This document shows, piece by piece, positions 14,266-21,753 of a stretch of 23,031 nt of DNA. Each line of letters begins with the position of its first letter. Positions within the stretch are counted from its first letter, which is position 1. The notes beneath the pieces were generated by a model. The model saw only the letters and a program-made list of their open reading frames with translations, did not search any database and was not told the DNA's origin. Position numbers and translations under genes: made by a program. This stretch comes from a virus: positions 1 through 23,031 of IMG/VR virus record IMGVR_UViG_3300044951_000555; one strand, given 5' to 3'.

Positions 14266-14910
14266 ATGCCAATTAAAAACCATATATCCGGTATATATTG
14301 CATTAGAAACACAATAACAAACAAGGTGTATATCGGACAATCCAAGTCTTGTACCACGCGATGGCGCGGACATAAAAGCGAATTAAAAGGCGGGTATCAT
14401 GGCAATAGTTATTTACAGGCATCTTATAACAAGTATGGGTTAGAGGCTTTTGAATATTCTATCCTTGAAGCCTGTATTGAAGATCAGCGCGATCAACGCG
14501 AGTTATATTGGATTGGGTTTTATAATGCCACAGACAGAAGTTGTGGATATAACAGATTGTTTGGAGGCTGTCAAAACAAAAATCATTCACAAGAAACAAA
14601 AGATAAAATTCGCGAAGTTCTCAAACAAAAAAACATTACGCCTCCGAGTAGAAAAGGGGTAAAATGGTCAGAAGAACATAAAGCACACATGTCTGAAATG
14701 ATGACAGGAAGAAAGTTGCCGCCATGTTCAGAAGAAAAGAAAGAAAAACTTAGATTAGCTAACTTAGGGAAGAAAGCGTCAGAAGAAACGAGAAAAAAAC
14801 TAAGTGAAGCAAAGATTGGCAATAAAAACATGGTTGGATTTCATGTTTCTGACGAAACAAAGCAAAAAATATCCTTAGCTCAAAAAGGGGTACCAAAGAG
14901 GCAAAAGTAG
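14266..14910 (+). CDS. GIY-YIG homing endonuclease with NUMOD3 repeats
   Basis: A 214-residue protein with an intact GIY-YIG domain: GIY (9-11), YIG (22-24), R32 (TTRW) and E79 (QRELYWI). The C-terminal half carries several NUMOD3-type motifs of the form S-E-E-x-K...K-x-S/L-A-x-x-G, at about 105-125, 133-149, 154-169, 172-185 and 195-208. These are DNA-binding modules of homing endonucleases. The start follows aaggagttgat by eight bases. The gene has its own promoter (14217-14245) and terminator (14938-14966), so it is a self-contained unit between scaffold and capsid genes. It resembles the 9419 protein around the core (YLQ...NKYG.E) but is otherwise diverged. Probably active. Confidence 0.92.
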   Translation: MPIKNHISGIYCIRNTITNKVYIGQSKSCTTRWRGHKSELKGGYHGNSYLQASYNKYGLEAFEYSILEACIEDQRDQRELYWIGFYNATDRSCGYNRLFGGCQNKNHSQETKDKIREVLKQKNITPPSRKGVKWSEEHKAHMSEMMTGRKLPPCSEEKKEKLRLANLGKKASEETRKKLSEAKIGNKNMVGFHVSDETKQKISLAQKGVPKRQK

Positions 14911-14937
14911 AAATTTTAAAAAAGCTACAAACAAACG

Positions 14938-14966
14938 AAACACTCAAATATAAAGGGTGTTTTTTT
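14938..14966 (+). terminator. Intrinsic terminator after the GIY-YIG gene
   Basis: Eight bases 14938-14945 (aaacactc) pair with 14955-14962 (gggtgttt, one G-U) across a nine-base loop; the T run extends from 14960 to 14966. It lies 25 bases before the capsid start. No promoter is visible between it and the capsid gene, so capsid mRNA must read through it. Confidence 0.8.
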
Positions 14967-14990
14967 AATGAAAAACAGGAGGAATAAATT

Positions 14991-15932
14991 ATGGCAAACG
15001 AGGCGACTGGAACATTGTGGGCGCTTCCCAATTATACGGGGGAACTCTTCACAGCCGACATGATTAACACACCATTTCTATCAATGATTGGTGGATTAAC
15101 AGGTGGCAGACAAACAAACAATTTCGAATTTCCTACATCGAGCGAGTACGACCATGAAGCGCTTGCACAGGAAAACATCACAGAGGACGAGTCAATTGCT
15201 GGCGTATCACCAATCAATTACGTCCGAGACCAAATCAAGAACGTAACACAGATATTCCAAGCGGAAGTGTTGCTATCTTACGTTAAGCAATCGAATCAAG
15301 GCAGGCTACTCGGTATAAACACCGCAGGCGCATCTAACAACGTTATGAGCGAGTTGGATTGGCAGATAGCTAAAGCACTTGAAGGAATTGCACGCAGAGT
15401 TGAATGGCATTTTCTGCAAGGGACTTATTCGCTAGCGGCAGCAGCAAACCAATCAAACCAAACAAGAGGAATGATTGAAGCGTGTTCCGTTAACACAGTA
15501 GCAGCAGCAGGCGCGAAATTGAGTAAAGCACTCATGGACGAGCTGTTGCTTGAAATGTTCACCAACGGCGCGATGTTCAAAAACATGGTTATATTCTGCG
15601 GCGGTTTCCAAAAACAACAGTTATCTAATATTTATGGTTATGCACCAGAGGACAGAAATGTCGGCGGCGTAAACATCAAGCAGTTAGAAACTGATTTTGG
15701 TAACATCGGCGTAGCACCAGCGCACAGAATGCAACCCGCAGCAATACTCGGTATATACGACATGAGCGTTATTGCACCAGTGTTCCAGCCAGTACCTAAC
15801 AAGGGTAACCTATTCTATGAGGAATTGGCAAGAACAGGCGCAGCACAAAACGGTCAGATATTCGGGCAGATTGGTTTAGACCACGGGCCAAAATTTGCAC
15901 ATGGTACATTGACAGGGCTAGCAATAGCATAA
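14991..15932 (+). CDS. Major capsid protein, SU10/DUF5309-type
   Basis: A 313-residue protein starting behind aggaggaa. It has the HK97-fold capsid style of the SU10-like (DUF5309) group: LFTADMINTPFLSMIGG near the N-terminus, then FEFPTSSEY. A conserved tail-ward segment follows (FCGGFQKQQLSNIYGYAPED, later APAHRMQPAAILGIYDMSVI), and the end is GQIGLDHGPKFAHGTLTGLA. There is no long N-terminal helical delta domain, consistent with a separate scaffold gene. It forms the capsid shell. The position after scaffold and the length are normal. A GC-rich hairpin follows the stop. Confidence 0.88.
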   Translation: MANEATGTLWALPNYTGELFTADMINTPFLSMIGGLTGGRQTNNFEFPTSSEYDHEALAQENITEDESIAGVSPINYVRDQIKNVTQIFQAEVLLSYVKQSNQGRLLGINTAGASNNVMSELDWQIAKALEGIARRVEWHFLQGTYSLAAAANQSNQTRGMIEACSVNTVAAAGAKLSKALMDELLLEMFTNGAMFKNMVIFCGGFQKQQLSNIYGYAPEDRNVGGVNIKQLETDFGNIGVAPAHRMQPAAILGIYDMSVIAPVFQPVPNKGNLFYEELARTGAAQNGQIFGQIGLDHGPKFAHGTLTGLAIA

Positions 15933-15942
15933 AGGAACAAAT

Positions 15943-15964
15943 GACGGGTTGAAATATACCCGTC
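15943..15964 (+). terminator. Hairpin after the capsid gene, possible weak terminator or mRNA stabiliser
   Basis: gacgggt (15943-15949) pairs perfectly with acccgtc (15958-15964) around an eight-base loop. Only a broken T run (tacttt) follows, so termination would be partial at best. Such hairpins behind highly expressed capsid genes can lower downstream expression or protect the mRNA from 3' decay. Confidence 0.45.
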
Positions 15965-15986
15965 TACTTTAAAAGGAGGAACAAGC

Positions 15987-17183
15987 ATGGGAGCAATAGA
16001 CGTAAATTACAACAAGTTAAGAAACCCACAGTTAAAAGATTGGGCGGAGCATGAATTTCACGACGTTTTGTTTGCAACAGCAGACGGACATGACCATGAC
16101 GGTGTAAATTCAAAAACATTGAATCCAGCGGCAGTTATTGCCAATGATTCAATAACCACAGTTAAAATACTTGACAACGCAGTAACCTCGCCAAAGATAG
16201 TAAATGATGCGGTAACCACATTAAAAATAATTAATGGTGCGGTAACCACAGCTAAAATCGGCGCAGATGCGATTGATGGCACAAAGATAGCCGACAATGC
16301 AGTTGATAGCGAACATATAGTTGCAGGGGCAATCGACACGGCACACATCGGGTTGTTACAGGTCACAACAGCGGTAATCGCAGCAGATGCGATAACAGGC
16401 GCACAGCTGGCCGACAACGCAGTAGATAGTGAACACTATGTAGACGGGTCGATTGACACAGCACATTTTGCAGCAGGCGCGGTAGACGCAACAGCAATCG
16501 GAGCAGATGCAGTTATCACAGCGAAGATATTAGACGATAACGTCACTAACGCCAAACTGGCTAACATGACGCGCGGTACAATCAAAGTCGGTGGCGCAGC
16601 AGATGCACCGACAGATTTAGATGCAAAAGGTAGTGGTAAAATATTAATCGGTGATGGTACAGATATTACAAGCGCAACCGTGTCTGGTGACATAACCATT
16701 AGCGCAACAGGGGTAACAGCAATAGGCGCAGTTAAAGTATTAAAAGCGATGATTGGCGCAGATGCGATTGATGGAACTAAATTGGCAGACAACGCAGTTG
16801 ATAGTGAACACATCACAGCGGGGTCGGTTGATACCTCTCACTTTGCGGCAATTACCACCCCAATGGCAAGGGCAATCACAGCAGCACATGCAGCGGCGAT
16901 ACCAGTTACAGGCAACGGTAACCTTGCATTAACAATAGCAGACGCAGCAGAAACAAATACTCTTGCGGTGCCTACCTTTGCGGGACAAATGATTGCAATA
17001 TCGGTTGACACATTGGCGGGTGGCGGAACGCGTGAGATAACAGTAGCAACAGCAATCAATGCAGCAGGAAACACTAAAATTACGCTAAATACAGCAGGTG
17101 ATTTTATTGTGTTGTATGGATTTAAGTTGGGCGCGTCGTTTGCATGGCGCATATTGGCATCGGACGGAGTTACATTATCATAA
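15987..17183 (+). CDS. Capsid-associated fibre-like protein with decapeptide repeats
   Basis: A 398-residue protein directly after the capsid gene, with an aaaaggagga site. Residues 1-45 form a head domain (LKDWAEHEFHDVLFATADGH, then DHDGVNSK). Residues 46-195 are about 15 copies of a ten-residue unit such as VTTAKIGADA / VDSEHIVAGA. A spacer with KGSGKILIGDGTDITSAT follows, then four more units (251-290). The C-terminal domain (about 300-398) includes GTREITVATAINAAGN and FIVLYGFKLGASFAW and is probably globular beta. The repeat type is known from phage fibres, including capsid-attached ones. Because it sits in the head module and not among tail genes, a head fibre or decoration role is inferred. 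Confidence 0.75.
   Translation: MGAIDVNYNKLRNPQLKDWAEHEFHDVLFATADGHDHDGVNSKTLNPAAVIANDSITTVKILDNAVTSPKIVNDAVTTLKIINGAVTTAKIGADAIDGTKIADNAVDSEHIVAGAIDTAHIGLLQVTTAVIAADAITGAQLADNAVDSEHYVDGSIDTAHFAAGAVDATAIGADAVITAKILDDNVTNAKLANMTRGTIKVGGAADAPTDLDAKGSGKILIGDGTDITSATVSGDITISATGVTAIGAVKVLKAMIGADAIDGTKLADNAVDSEHITAGSVDTSHFAAITTPMARAITAAHAAAIPVTGNGNLALTIADAAETNTLAVPTFAGQMIAISVDTLAGGGTREITVATAINAAGNTKITLNTAGDFIVLYGFKLGASFAWRILASDGVTLS
16122..16571 (+). repeat. Main block of 30-bp (10-codon) coding repeats
   Basis: Fifteen in-phase units of exactly 30 bases, diverged in DNA but regular in protein: V/I at position 1, K/H at 5, I/F/L at 6, A/S at 10. The exact period without indels suggests structural constraint on a fibre shaft. 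A shorter block of four units lies at 16737-16856. Confidence 0.85.
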
Positions 17184-17188
17184 TAGTT

Positions 17189-17209
17189 GGGGGCGGTTAA
17201 TCCGCTCCC
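17189..17209 (+). other. GC-rich hairpin between structural genes
   Basis: gggggcgg (17189-17196) pairs with ccgctccc (17202-17209; one G-U) around ttaat. No T run follows, so it is not a classic terminator. It lies 20 bases before the next start, and its role is unknown; mRNA processing or stability is possible. Confidence 0.5.
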
Positions 17210-17229
17210 TCTAATCTTGGGAGGAAAGT

Positions 17230-17445
17230 ATGAAATTTTACGGTAACGGAATCGTATGGAATAGTGCAAGAAATTGTAAGTTATGTAAGTTTGAGGACGG
17301 GGTGTTTGTAACTGACGACGAAGGCGTTATAAATGCGCTGATTAAATTAGGCTACAAACACGATGAAGTGGTTGAGATAAAAGAAGAAGTAAAAGAAGTA
17401 GTGGTAAGACCTAAACCATTACCAAAGAAAGCGGTGACAAAATGA
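17230..17445 (+). CDS. Small head-module protein (71 residues)
   Basis: Starts behind gggaggaaag. The product begins MKFYGNGIVWNSARNCKLCK, continues FEDGVFVTDDEGVINALIKL, and ends in a charged, Lys/Val-rich tail (EEVKEVVVRPKPLPKKAV). Small proteins with this FYGNG-VW opening occur after capsid genes in many Bacillota phages. The folded part is about 45 residues. Function unknown; possibly a capsid accessory factor. Overlaps the next gene by four bases. Confidence 0.75.
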   Translation: MKFYGNGIVWNSARNCKLCKFEDGVFVTDDEGVINALIKLGYKHDEVVEIKEEVKEVVVRPKPLPKKAVTK

Positions 17446-17948
17446 GTATACCAAGAATCACAGAGATATTCGAAAAGATATTTAATTCCTCTACCGATAA
17501 AATAAAGGTAGAATTAGGTTCGGATTCAGACGTAATAGGCAAGGTTGGAATAGACCAAACAACAGACGGGACAACCAACAAAGTCCAAGCACACGTTAAT
17601 GTGGCAGGGGCAGCGGTAACAGCATCTAATCCGTTAAACACGAAAGATGTATCAATTCCAACTACACCAACAGTGTATAATGTGACTATGACTACGCTTA
17701 ATACTGAATACTCGCAAGCATTACCTGCAAATACTAAGAAGTTTTCTATGAAACCTCAACTTGGCACAGGTGATTATAAATTTAGAGTAGCTTATGTTAC
17801 AGGTAAAGTAGCTACACCAGTAGCACCATATATACAGTACAATGATGATGCTGAATACACCGAAGAAGGATTAAATTATGCAACATGTACGCTATACTTT
17901 GCAAGTACAACCTCAGGGTTAGTAATGCAAATTACAGCGTGGGCTTAG
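17442..17948 (+). CDS. Beta-rich structural protein, putative capsid decoration (168 residues)
   Basis: Begins with a helix (ITEIFEKIFNSSTDKIKVEL). A repeated-looking segment, HVNVAGAAVTASNPLNTKDV, follows; it is typical of phage virion proteins. The C-terminal 95 residues (about 74-168) are a predicted beta-sandwich-like domain, with alternating hydrophobic strands such as KFRVAYVTGKV and TCTLYFASTTSGLVMQI. No enzyme motif. The location after the fibre gene and before other structural genes suggests a surface protein of the capsid. CpG content looks lower than in the terminase-portal genes. Confidence 0.65.
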   Translation: MSIPRITEIFEKIFNSSTDKIKVELGSDSDVIGKVGIDQTTDGTTNKVQAHVNVAGAAVTASNPLNTKDVSIPTTPTVYNVTMTTLNTEYSQALPANTKKFSMKPQLGTGDYKFRVAYVTGKVATPVAPYIQYNDDAEYTEEGLNYATCTLYFASTTSGLVMQITAWA

Positions 17949-17958
17949 GAGGTATAAA

Positions 17959-18435
17959 ATGGGCGGACATATAACCAGTTTAGCACCAGTAATAACAAAG
18001 ATAAATGCAATACAAGGCGGCACGGCCACGCTTGAAAGCATAACCACACAATTAGAACAAACACTTGACGCAGCACGAAGCGGACTAAGCGCAAGCTATA
18101 CACCGACAGTAGGCGCAGGCGAAACAGTAGTATATGCTAAAGTTCCAGACCCAGGAAAAGTTGAAGTAGCTTTAAGCTTAAGGATTGACTTAACCAACAT
18201 GCAAGCAGGTGATACTTTAATCATCAGAAAATATTTAATAAATATATCAGGCGGTGCTTATACACTAGCTTCTGCTGATGCAGCGTTTACCTTTGCTAAT
18301 GTGCAGACAGTTAAGATGGTTGAGTTGTTTGAGAATGTATATAACACATACGGATTAAAATTCGTAATCGTACAAAGCACAGGAACAGCACGAGCATTTG
18401 TTGCGGAGTGCATAGACGCTGCCGCTGGGATTTAG
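17959..18435 (+). CDS. Structural protein with helical N-terminus and beta domain (158 residues)
   Basis: Starts behind taggagg. Residues 1-45 are helical (LAPVITKINAIQGGTATLES), probably an attachment or trimerising region. Residues 50-158 are beta-rich (VEVALSLRIDLTNMQAGDTL, later LKFVIVQSTGTARAFVAE). The N-terminal helix with C-terminal beta domain is the plan of small virion spikes or decoration proteins. Not recognised as a named family. Confidence 0.6.
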   Translation: MGGHITSLAPVITKINAIQGGTATLESITTQLEQTLDAARSGLSASYTPTVGAGETVVYAKVPDPGKVEVALSLRIDLTNMQAGDTLIIRKYLINISGGAYTLASADAAFTFANVQTVKMVELFENVYNTYGLKFVIVQSTGTARAFVAECIDAAAGI

Positions 18436-18449
18436 TGGAGGTATGAATA

Positions 18450-18947
18450 ATGAAAAACTTAATTGAAAGAGCATTTAAAGAAGCCTACGAAACAGAACAC
18501 CATGTTCACAATAACGAGATATGGTTTGGCGATGCCGCAAGTCCAAACGCAGGAGTGCATGAAGCTGATAGAGAATCTCTTGTATCATTCAGAGTTGATG
18601 CAGGTAATAATGATTGGGGTACTGCTATAAATGTACTCGGCACAGGTGACACACCAGTACAAACAGGCATGACTAAATATGATTGCCACAAGGTATTGGT
18701 TACAACAACAGAGCGAACGGTGTTAACCTATTTAAGGTTTACCTTTGGCACAAGCGAAGCACAAGGTATAACCGATGGCAATTCAACAGTTGTAGCAATG
18801 ATAATCCCTTCTCCATTAAGGCAATCGGCAGTTGAATTTATTATGAAACGAGCAAATTCAGGAACTAAACTGTGGGTCAACGCAAAAGTTATTGGCGATA
18901 CAGGCACAGTAGATTTTATATTTGGCTTGCACGAATACTCATTCTAA
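18450..18947 (+). CDS. Structural protein of unknown family (165 residues)
   Basis: Starts at ATG 18450 behind gtggaggt. Begins MKNLIERAFKEAYETEHHVH and continues with NNEIWFGDAASPNAGVHEAD. The rest is beta-rich (VLTYLRFTFGTSEAQG, VDFIFGLHEYSF). Its early asparagine- and histidine-rich segment may bind metal. Embedded in a block of virion genes with the same spacing and site pattern, so probably a virion surface component. No motif assigned. Confidence 0.6.
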   Translation: MKNLIERAFKEAYETEHHVHNNEIWFGDAASPNAGVHEADRESLVSFRVDAGNNDWGTAINVLGTGDTPVQTGMTKYDCHKVLVTTTERTVLTYLRFTFGTSEAQGITDGNSTVVAMIIPSPLRQSAVEFIMKRANSGTKLWVNAKVIGDTGTVDFIFGLHEYSF

Positions 18948-18965
18948 AATACGGAGGTGAAATCA

Positions 18966-19187
18966 ATGGCAAGAATAGATAACATTAAAGTAGAAATGTA
19001 CGGAATTAAAAATGCAGAATTAGAGAGCTTGCAGAATAGACGAAACGCATTAATAGCTGACTTGGCAAAATGCGAAGCAGAGATAACAGAAATGCAAGCC
19101 AATATAGCAGCAATGCAAACAGGCTTTAAATCGTCAATCGAAGCTGCACAAGCAGTAAAGATGGAAGGTGAAGAACTTGCAAAATAG
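18966..19187 (+). CDS. Small coiled-coil protein (73 residues)
   Basis: ATG 18966 is chosen because cggaggtga lies six bases upstream; the in-frame GTG at 18957 falls inside that site. The protein is nearly all helix with heptad-like spacing (LESLQNRRNALIADLAKCEA, then ITEMQANIAAMQ). It overlaps the next gene. Perhaps an adaptor or chaperone for the lectin-like protein encoded next, but that is guesswork. Confidence 0.65.
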   Translation: MARIDNIKVEMYGIKNAELESLQNRRNALIADLAKCEAEITEMQANIAAMQTGFKSSIEAAQAVKMEGEELAK

Positions 19188-20292
19188 CAGAAATTTAATC
19201 AAGGGTAAAAGGAGCAACAACATTGCGCTTGACACATGGGCTTCTTCGCTTACTGGGTGGAATTCATCTTATGATAGTATAGTGTCTAATAAATACAGAT
19301 TAACATCAGCGACTAACGCATATGGGAGAAGAGATGTATTCAATTTATTAGATTTAACAAAATATTATTTAATTACCGTTTATGGGACTAATAATAGCGA
19401 TACTGACGGTGCAAAGATTAGGCTTTATAATAATGGAGTAGCCATTATAAAAGACAGCTCTGATTTAACAAAAACACAATCTGCAAGAGTCGGCTTGATT
19501 GTTCAACCCAGCGAATTAACTGGAACAACACCGTTGTTATATTGTTATCACTATGGTTCTGGTTATGCGGAATTTTCCCAATTCTTCATCCAAGAAATCA
19601 CATCTGCCGAATATGCTCTTGGACTAGCACCATTAATGGCAAAATATCCATACATATCAGATAGTACAACTCTTGCTGATGTTTCACGCAATAATAACAA
19701 CGGTACTCTCTCAGGTGGTGCAACATGGATAAAGCCATCAGGCTTACCATACATGCTTGACTTTACATCTGCAACATCAATATGCACTATTGCTAAAAAT
19801 GCAAGTATAAACGATTTGACAGCATTTACAATAAGAGGACAGTTTGAATACATTGGTACAGGTGGAAGTAACGCGGGTAGATTGTTTTCAAAAGGTGCTA
19901 ACAAAGAATTGTTTATTGATAGCACAAACAATCGGTTGCAATTCAATCATGGCTTTTCAACAACAATAGGCTCATGGAATACACCTACAAATAGTTTGGT
20001 TGTAGGTAATTTATATACATATCAAGTAACTTTTGATAATACCAATGTAGCTAATAATCCAGTAATTATACTTAATGGTGTATCTCAAACATTAACTGAA
20101 AGTTCAACGCCAGTAGGTACAGCAAGTGTTGATAATGCAGCTGATTTAATAATAGGCAACATGGTATCAGCTAATAGACACCTCAACGGTTACATGTCCG
20201 AAGTATCATACATGTCAGGCATTGAAACTGTTGCAAGTGGTATAAGATTTCATAATTCAGTTGCGTTACAGTATGGATTGGCTAAGGTATGA
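19177..20292 (+). CDS. Lectin-like (LamG/concanavalin-fold) virion protein
   Basis: Start taken at TTG 19177, five bases after aaggtga; GTG 19168 is possible but lies in that site. Product about 371 residues. The N-terminal part (20-150) is a jelly-roll-like region (TWASSLTGWNSSYDSIVSNK and LTKYYLITVYGTNN). The C-terminal 200 residues show the LamG_3 pattern: DVSRNNNNGTLSGGATW, AFTIRGQFEYIG, RLFSKGANKELF, YTYQVTFDN and HLNGYMSEVSYMSGI. These folds bind glycans or proteins. In the head module this suggests a capsid-displayed adhesin; host-surface binding by a tail-linked protein is the alternative. Confidence 0.75.
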   Translation: MQNSRNLIKGKRSNNIALDTWASSLTGWNSSYDSIVSNKYRLTSATNAYGRRDVFNLLDLTKYYLITVYGTNNSDTDGAKIRLYNNGVAIIKDSSDLTKTQSARVGLIVQPSELTGTTPLLYCYHYGSGYAEFSQFFIQEITSAEYALGLAPLMAKYPYISDSTTLADVSRNNNNGTLSGGATWIKPSGLPYMLDFTSATSICTIAKNASINDLTAFTIRGQFEYIGTGGSNAGRLFSKGANKELFIDSTNNRLQFNHGFSTTIGSWNTPTNSLVVGNLYTYQVTFDNTNVANNPVIILNGVSQTLTESSTPVGTASVDNAADLIIGNMVSANRHLNGYMSEVSYMSGIETVASGIRFHNSVALQYGLAKV

Positions 20293-20335
20293 CTATGAAT
20301 AAAACAAGCATTTCATTAAGAATAGAGGTGGTAAA

Positions 20336-21013
20336 ATGTTACCTATAAGGATAGTAAATACTTCGCATGTATTAAATAGCACACAGTATCAATGGGGTAC
20401 ATCACCTACATTATCATTGGTTGATGGTAGCAGAAATCGCAACAATGGCACATTCTCCAATGTAACATGGACACAACTACCAAGTGGTGTATGGGTAAAT
20501 TCATTCAATGGTACTACATCATACATAGAAATAGCTGATAGTCCGAGTATGAGAATGACACAGGGTGGGACTATTATAGCGTGGGTTAAGGCGAATAGTA
20601 TTGGGGAAAATAATGCAGGTAGGATAATAGATAAAAGTTCGGGTGACTTAGGCATTAATGGCTATGACATTTATATTAGAGGAACAAATCAAATAGGGTT
20701 ACTTGTAAACGGTGCTACATTAACAACAACATCTGTTAATGCCCTACCTTTTGCTATATGGAAAATGGTCATAATTACAATGGGGACAAGCAGAAAGATA
20801 TATGTAAACGCAGTTGATGTAACCGCAAGTGGTGGAAGCGAAACAGCTTTACCACCAGATATTGCAGGTGCGGTTAGGATAGGCAATCGTGCAGGGGCAA
20901 TAGACTTTACTTTTAATGGTCAAATGTCCCCGTTAAGAATGTTGGGTAAGATTTTCACTCAAGCAGATGTAACTCGCATTTTCACGGCAGAAAGGCCACT
21001 ATATGGAGTTTAG
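20336..21013 (+). CDS. Second LamG-like lectin protein (225 residues)
   Basis: Starts behind agaggtggt. It consists almost wholly of one LamG_3-type domain: DGSRNRNNGTFSNVTW, SFNGTTSYIEIADSPSMR, GGTIIAWVKANSIGENN, GRIIDKSSG, WKMVIITMGTSRKIYVN, VRIGNRAGAIDFTFNGQMS. It shares this plan, though not close sequence, with the preceding gene, so the two may be an old duplication. It lacks the preceding protein's N-terminal domain. Likely a virion surface protein that binds sugars. Confidence 0.8.
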   Translation: MLPIRIVNTSHVLNSTQYQWGTSPTLSLVDGSRNRNNGTFSNVTWTQLPSGVWVNSFNGTTSYIEIADSPSMRMTQGGTIIAWVKANSIGENNAGRIIDKSSGDLGINGYDIYIRGTNQIGLLVNGATLTTTSVNALPFAIWKMVIITMGTSRKIYVNAVDVTASGGSETALPPDIAGAVRIGNRAGAIDFTFNGQMSPLRMLGKIFTQADVTRIFTAERPLYGV

Positions 21014-21266
21014 AGTATTAGCTAAATTCATCAACGACAACATTGCACATTTATTTTTAGCTTATATTTTAGCACATACATTATCAAGTTGTATGAAGTG
21101 GTGGCAAGTAGCTATTATATTAATGTGTGTGGGGTTGATAAAGGAAATGCGGATTGACACGATATTTTCGTGGGGTGATATTGCGTTGAATGGGGTAGGG
21201 ATTGGATTGGGGATTATGACAAAGAAAAGGAGTGGTTTAAGTGGCGTTGACGGTAGGAACAGATAG
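21003..21266 (+). CDS. Small membrane protein in the head module (87 residues)
   Basis: Overlaps the lectin gene end by 11 bases and the next gene by 26. Contains hydrophobic segments AHLFLAYILAHTLSSC, WWQVAIILMCVGLI and IALNGVGIGLGIM, with KEMRIDTIFSWGD between the last two. This resembles small DUF2279/VanZ-like membrane proteins with an H..AY/E motif and a D-I-A-x-N-G-x-G end. Such a gene amid virion genes is unexpected. Function unknown; it may change the infected cell envelope. Confidence 0.65.
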   Translation: MEFRVLAKFINDNIAHLFLAYILAHTLSSCMKWWQVAIILMCVGLIKEMRIDTIFSWGDIALNGVGIGLGIMTKKRSGLSGVDGRNR

Positions 21267-21753
21267 TTATATTTCGCAAGCCGATGCAACAGCATACATG
21301 GTGGCACATTACGCCACAACGGACGCAAAACACGTCGCATGGGACGTGTTGAGTAGTGACGACAAGGACATACATTTGCGCAAAGCGACGCAGATAATAG
21401 ACCGTCAGCCGTTGATAGGTTACAAAGCGGTTACAACACAGGTTTTGGCGTTCCCACGAGTGATTTATACCGAGTACGACCAAGAGTACATTAATACAGG
21501 GGGCGCAATTAGCAATGATAATTGGTATGTTCAGCCGAGCGTGCCCACCGAAGTTAAAAACGCGCAAGTCGAGTTGGCGTTGCAGTTGGCAAACGGTACA
21601 TCAAGCAGAATAGAATTGCAAAGGCAAGGGGTGAAGTCGTTTAGTTTAGGTAAATTGTCGGAAACATACACAGGGTCGCAGAACAGAATTGTAAGCCAAG
21701 AAGCGAAAGAACTTCTCGCACCGTATATGGCAGGGGGGTTTAGGGTATGTTAG
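21241..21753 (+). CDS. Head-tail connector protein (DnaT-like/gp6-type adaptor)
   Basis: GTG start at 21241 with aaaggag upstream; 170 residues. The opening VGTDSYISQADATAYMVAHY and the phrase LRKATQIIDRQPLIGYKAV, then LAFPR and QVELALQLANG, match the DnaT-like/gp6 adaptor group that sits below the portal. The C-terminal part (VKSFSLGKLSETYTGSQ, then EAKELLAPYM) is typical. It is the first core gene after the accessory block, and CpG use returns to that of the earlier head genes. Confidence 0.85.
   Translation: MALTVGTDSYISQADATAYMVAHYATTDAKHVAWDVLSSDDKDIHLRKATQIIDRQPLIGYKAVTTQVLAFPRVIYTEYDQEYINTGGAISNDNWYVQPSVPTEVKNAQVELALQLANGTSSRIELQRQGVKSFSLGKLSETYTGSQNRIVSQEAKELLAPYMAGGFRVC

Noticed and set aside
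16122-16571. Regular 30-bp repeats as a CRISPR array
   Set aside because: The repeats are diverged in DNA, contiguous without spacers and encode a phased protein repeat.
20288-20347. Tiny frame starting MTMNKTSISLRIEVV between the two lectin genes
   Set aside because: Only 19 codons, without a convincing ribosome binding site or any conserved feature.
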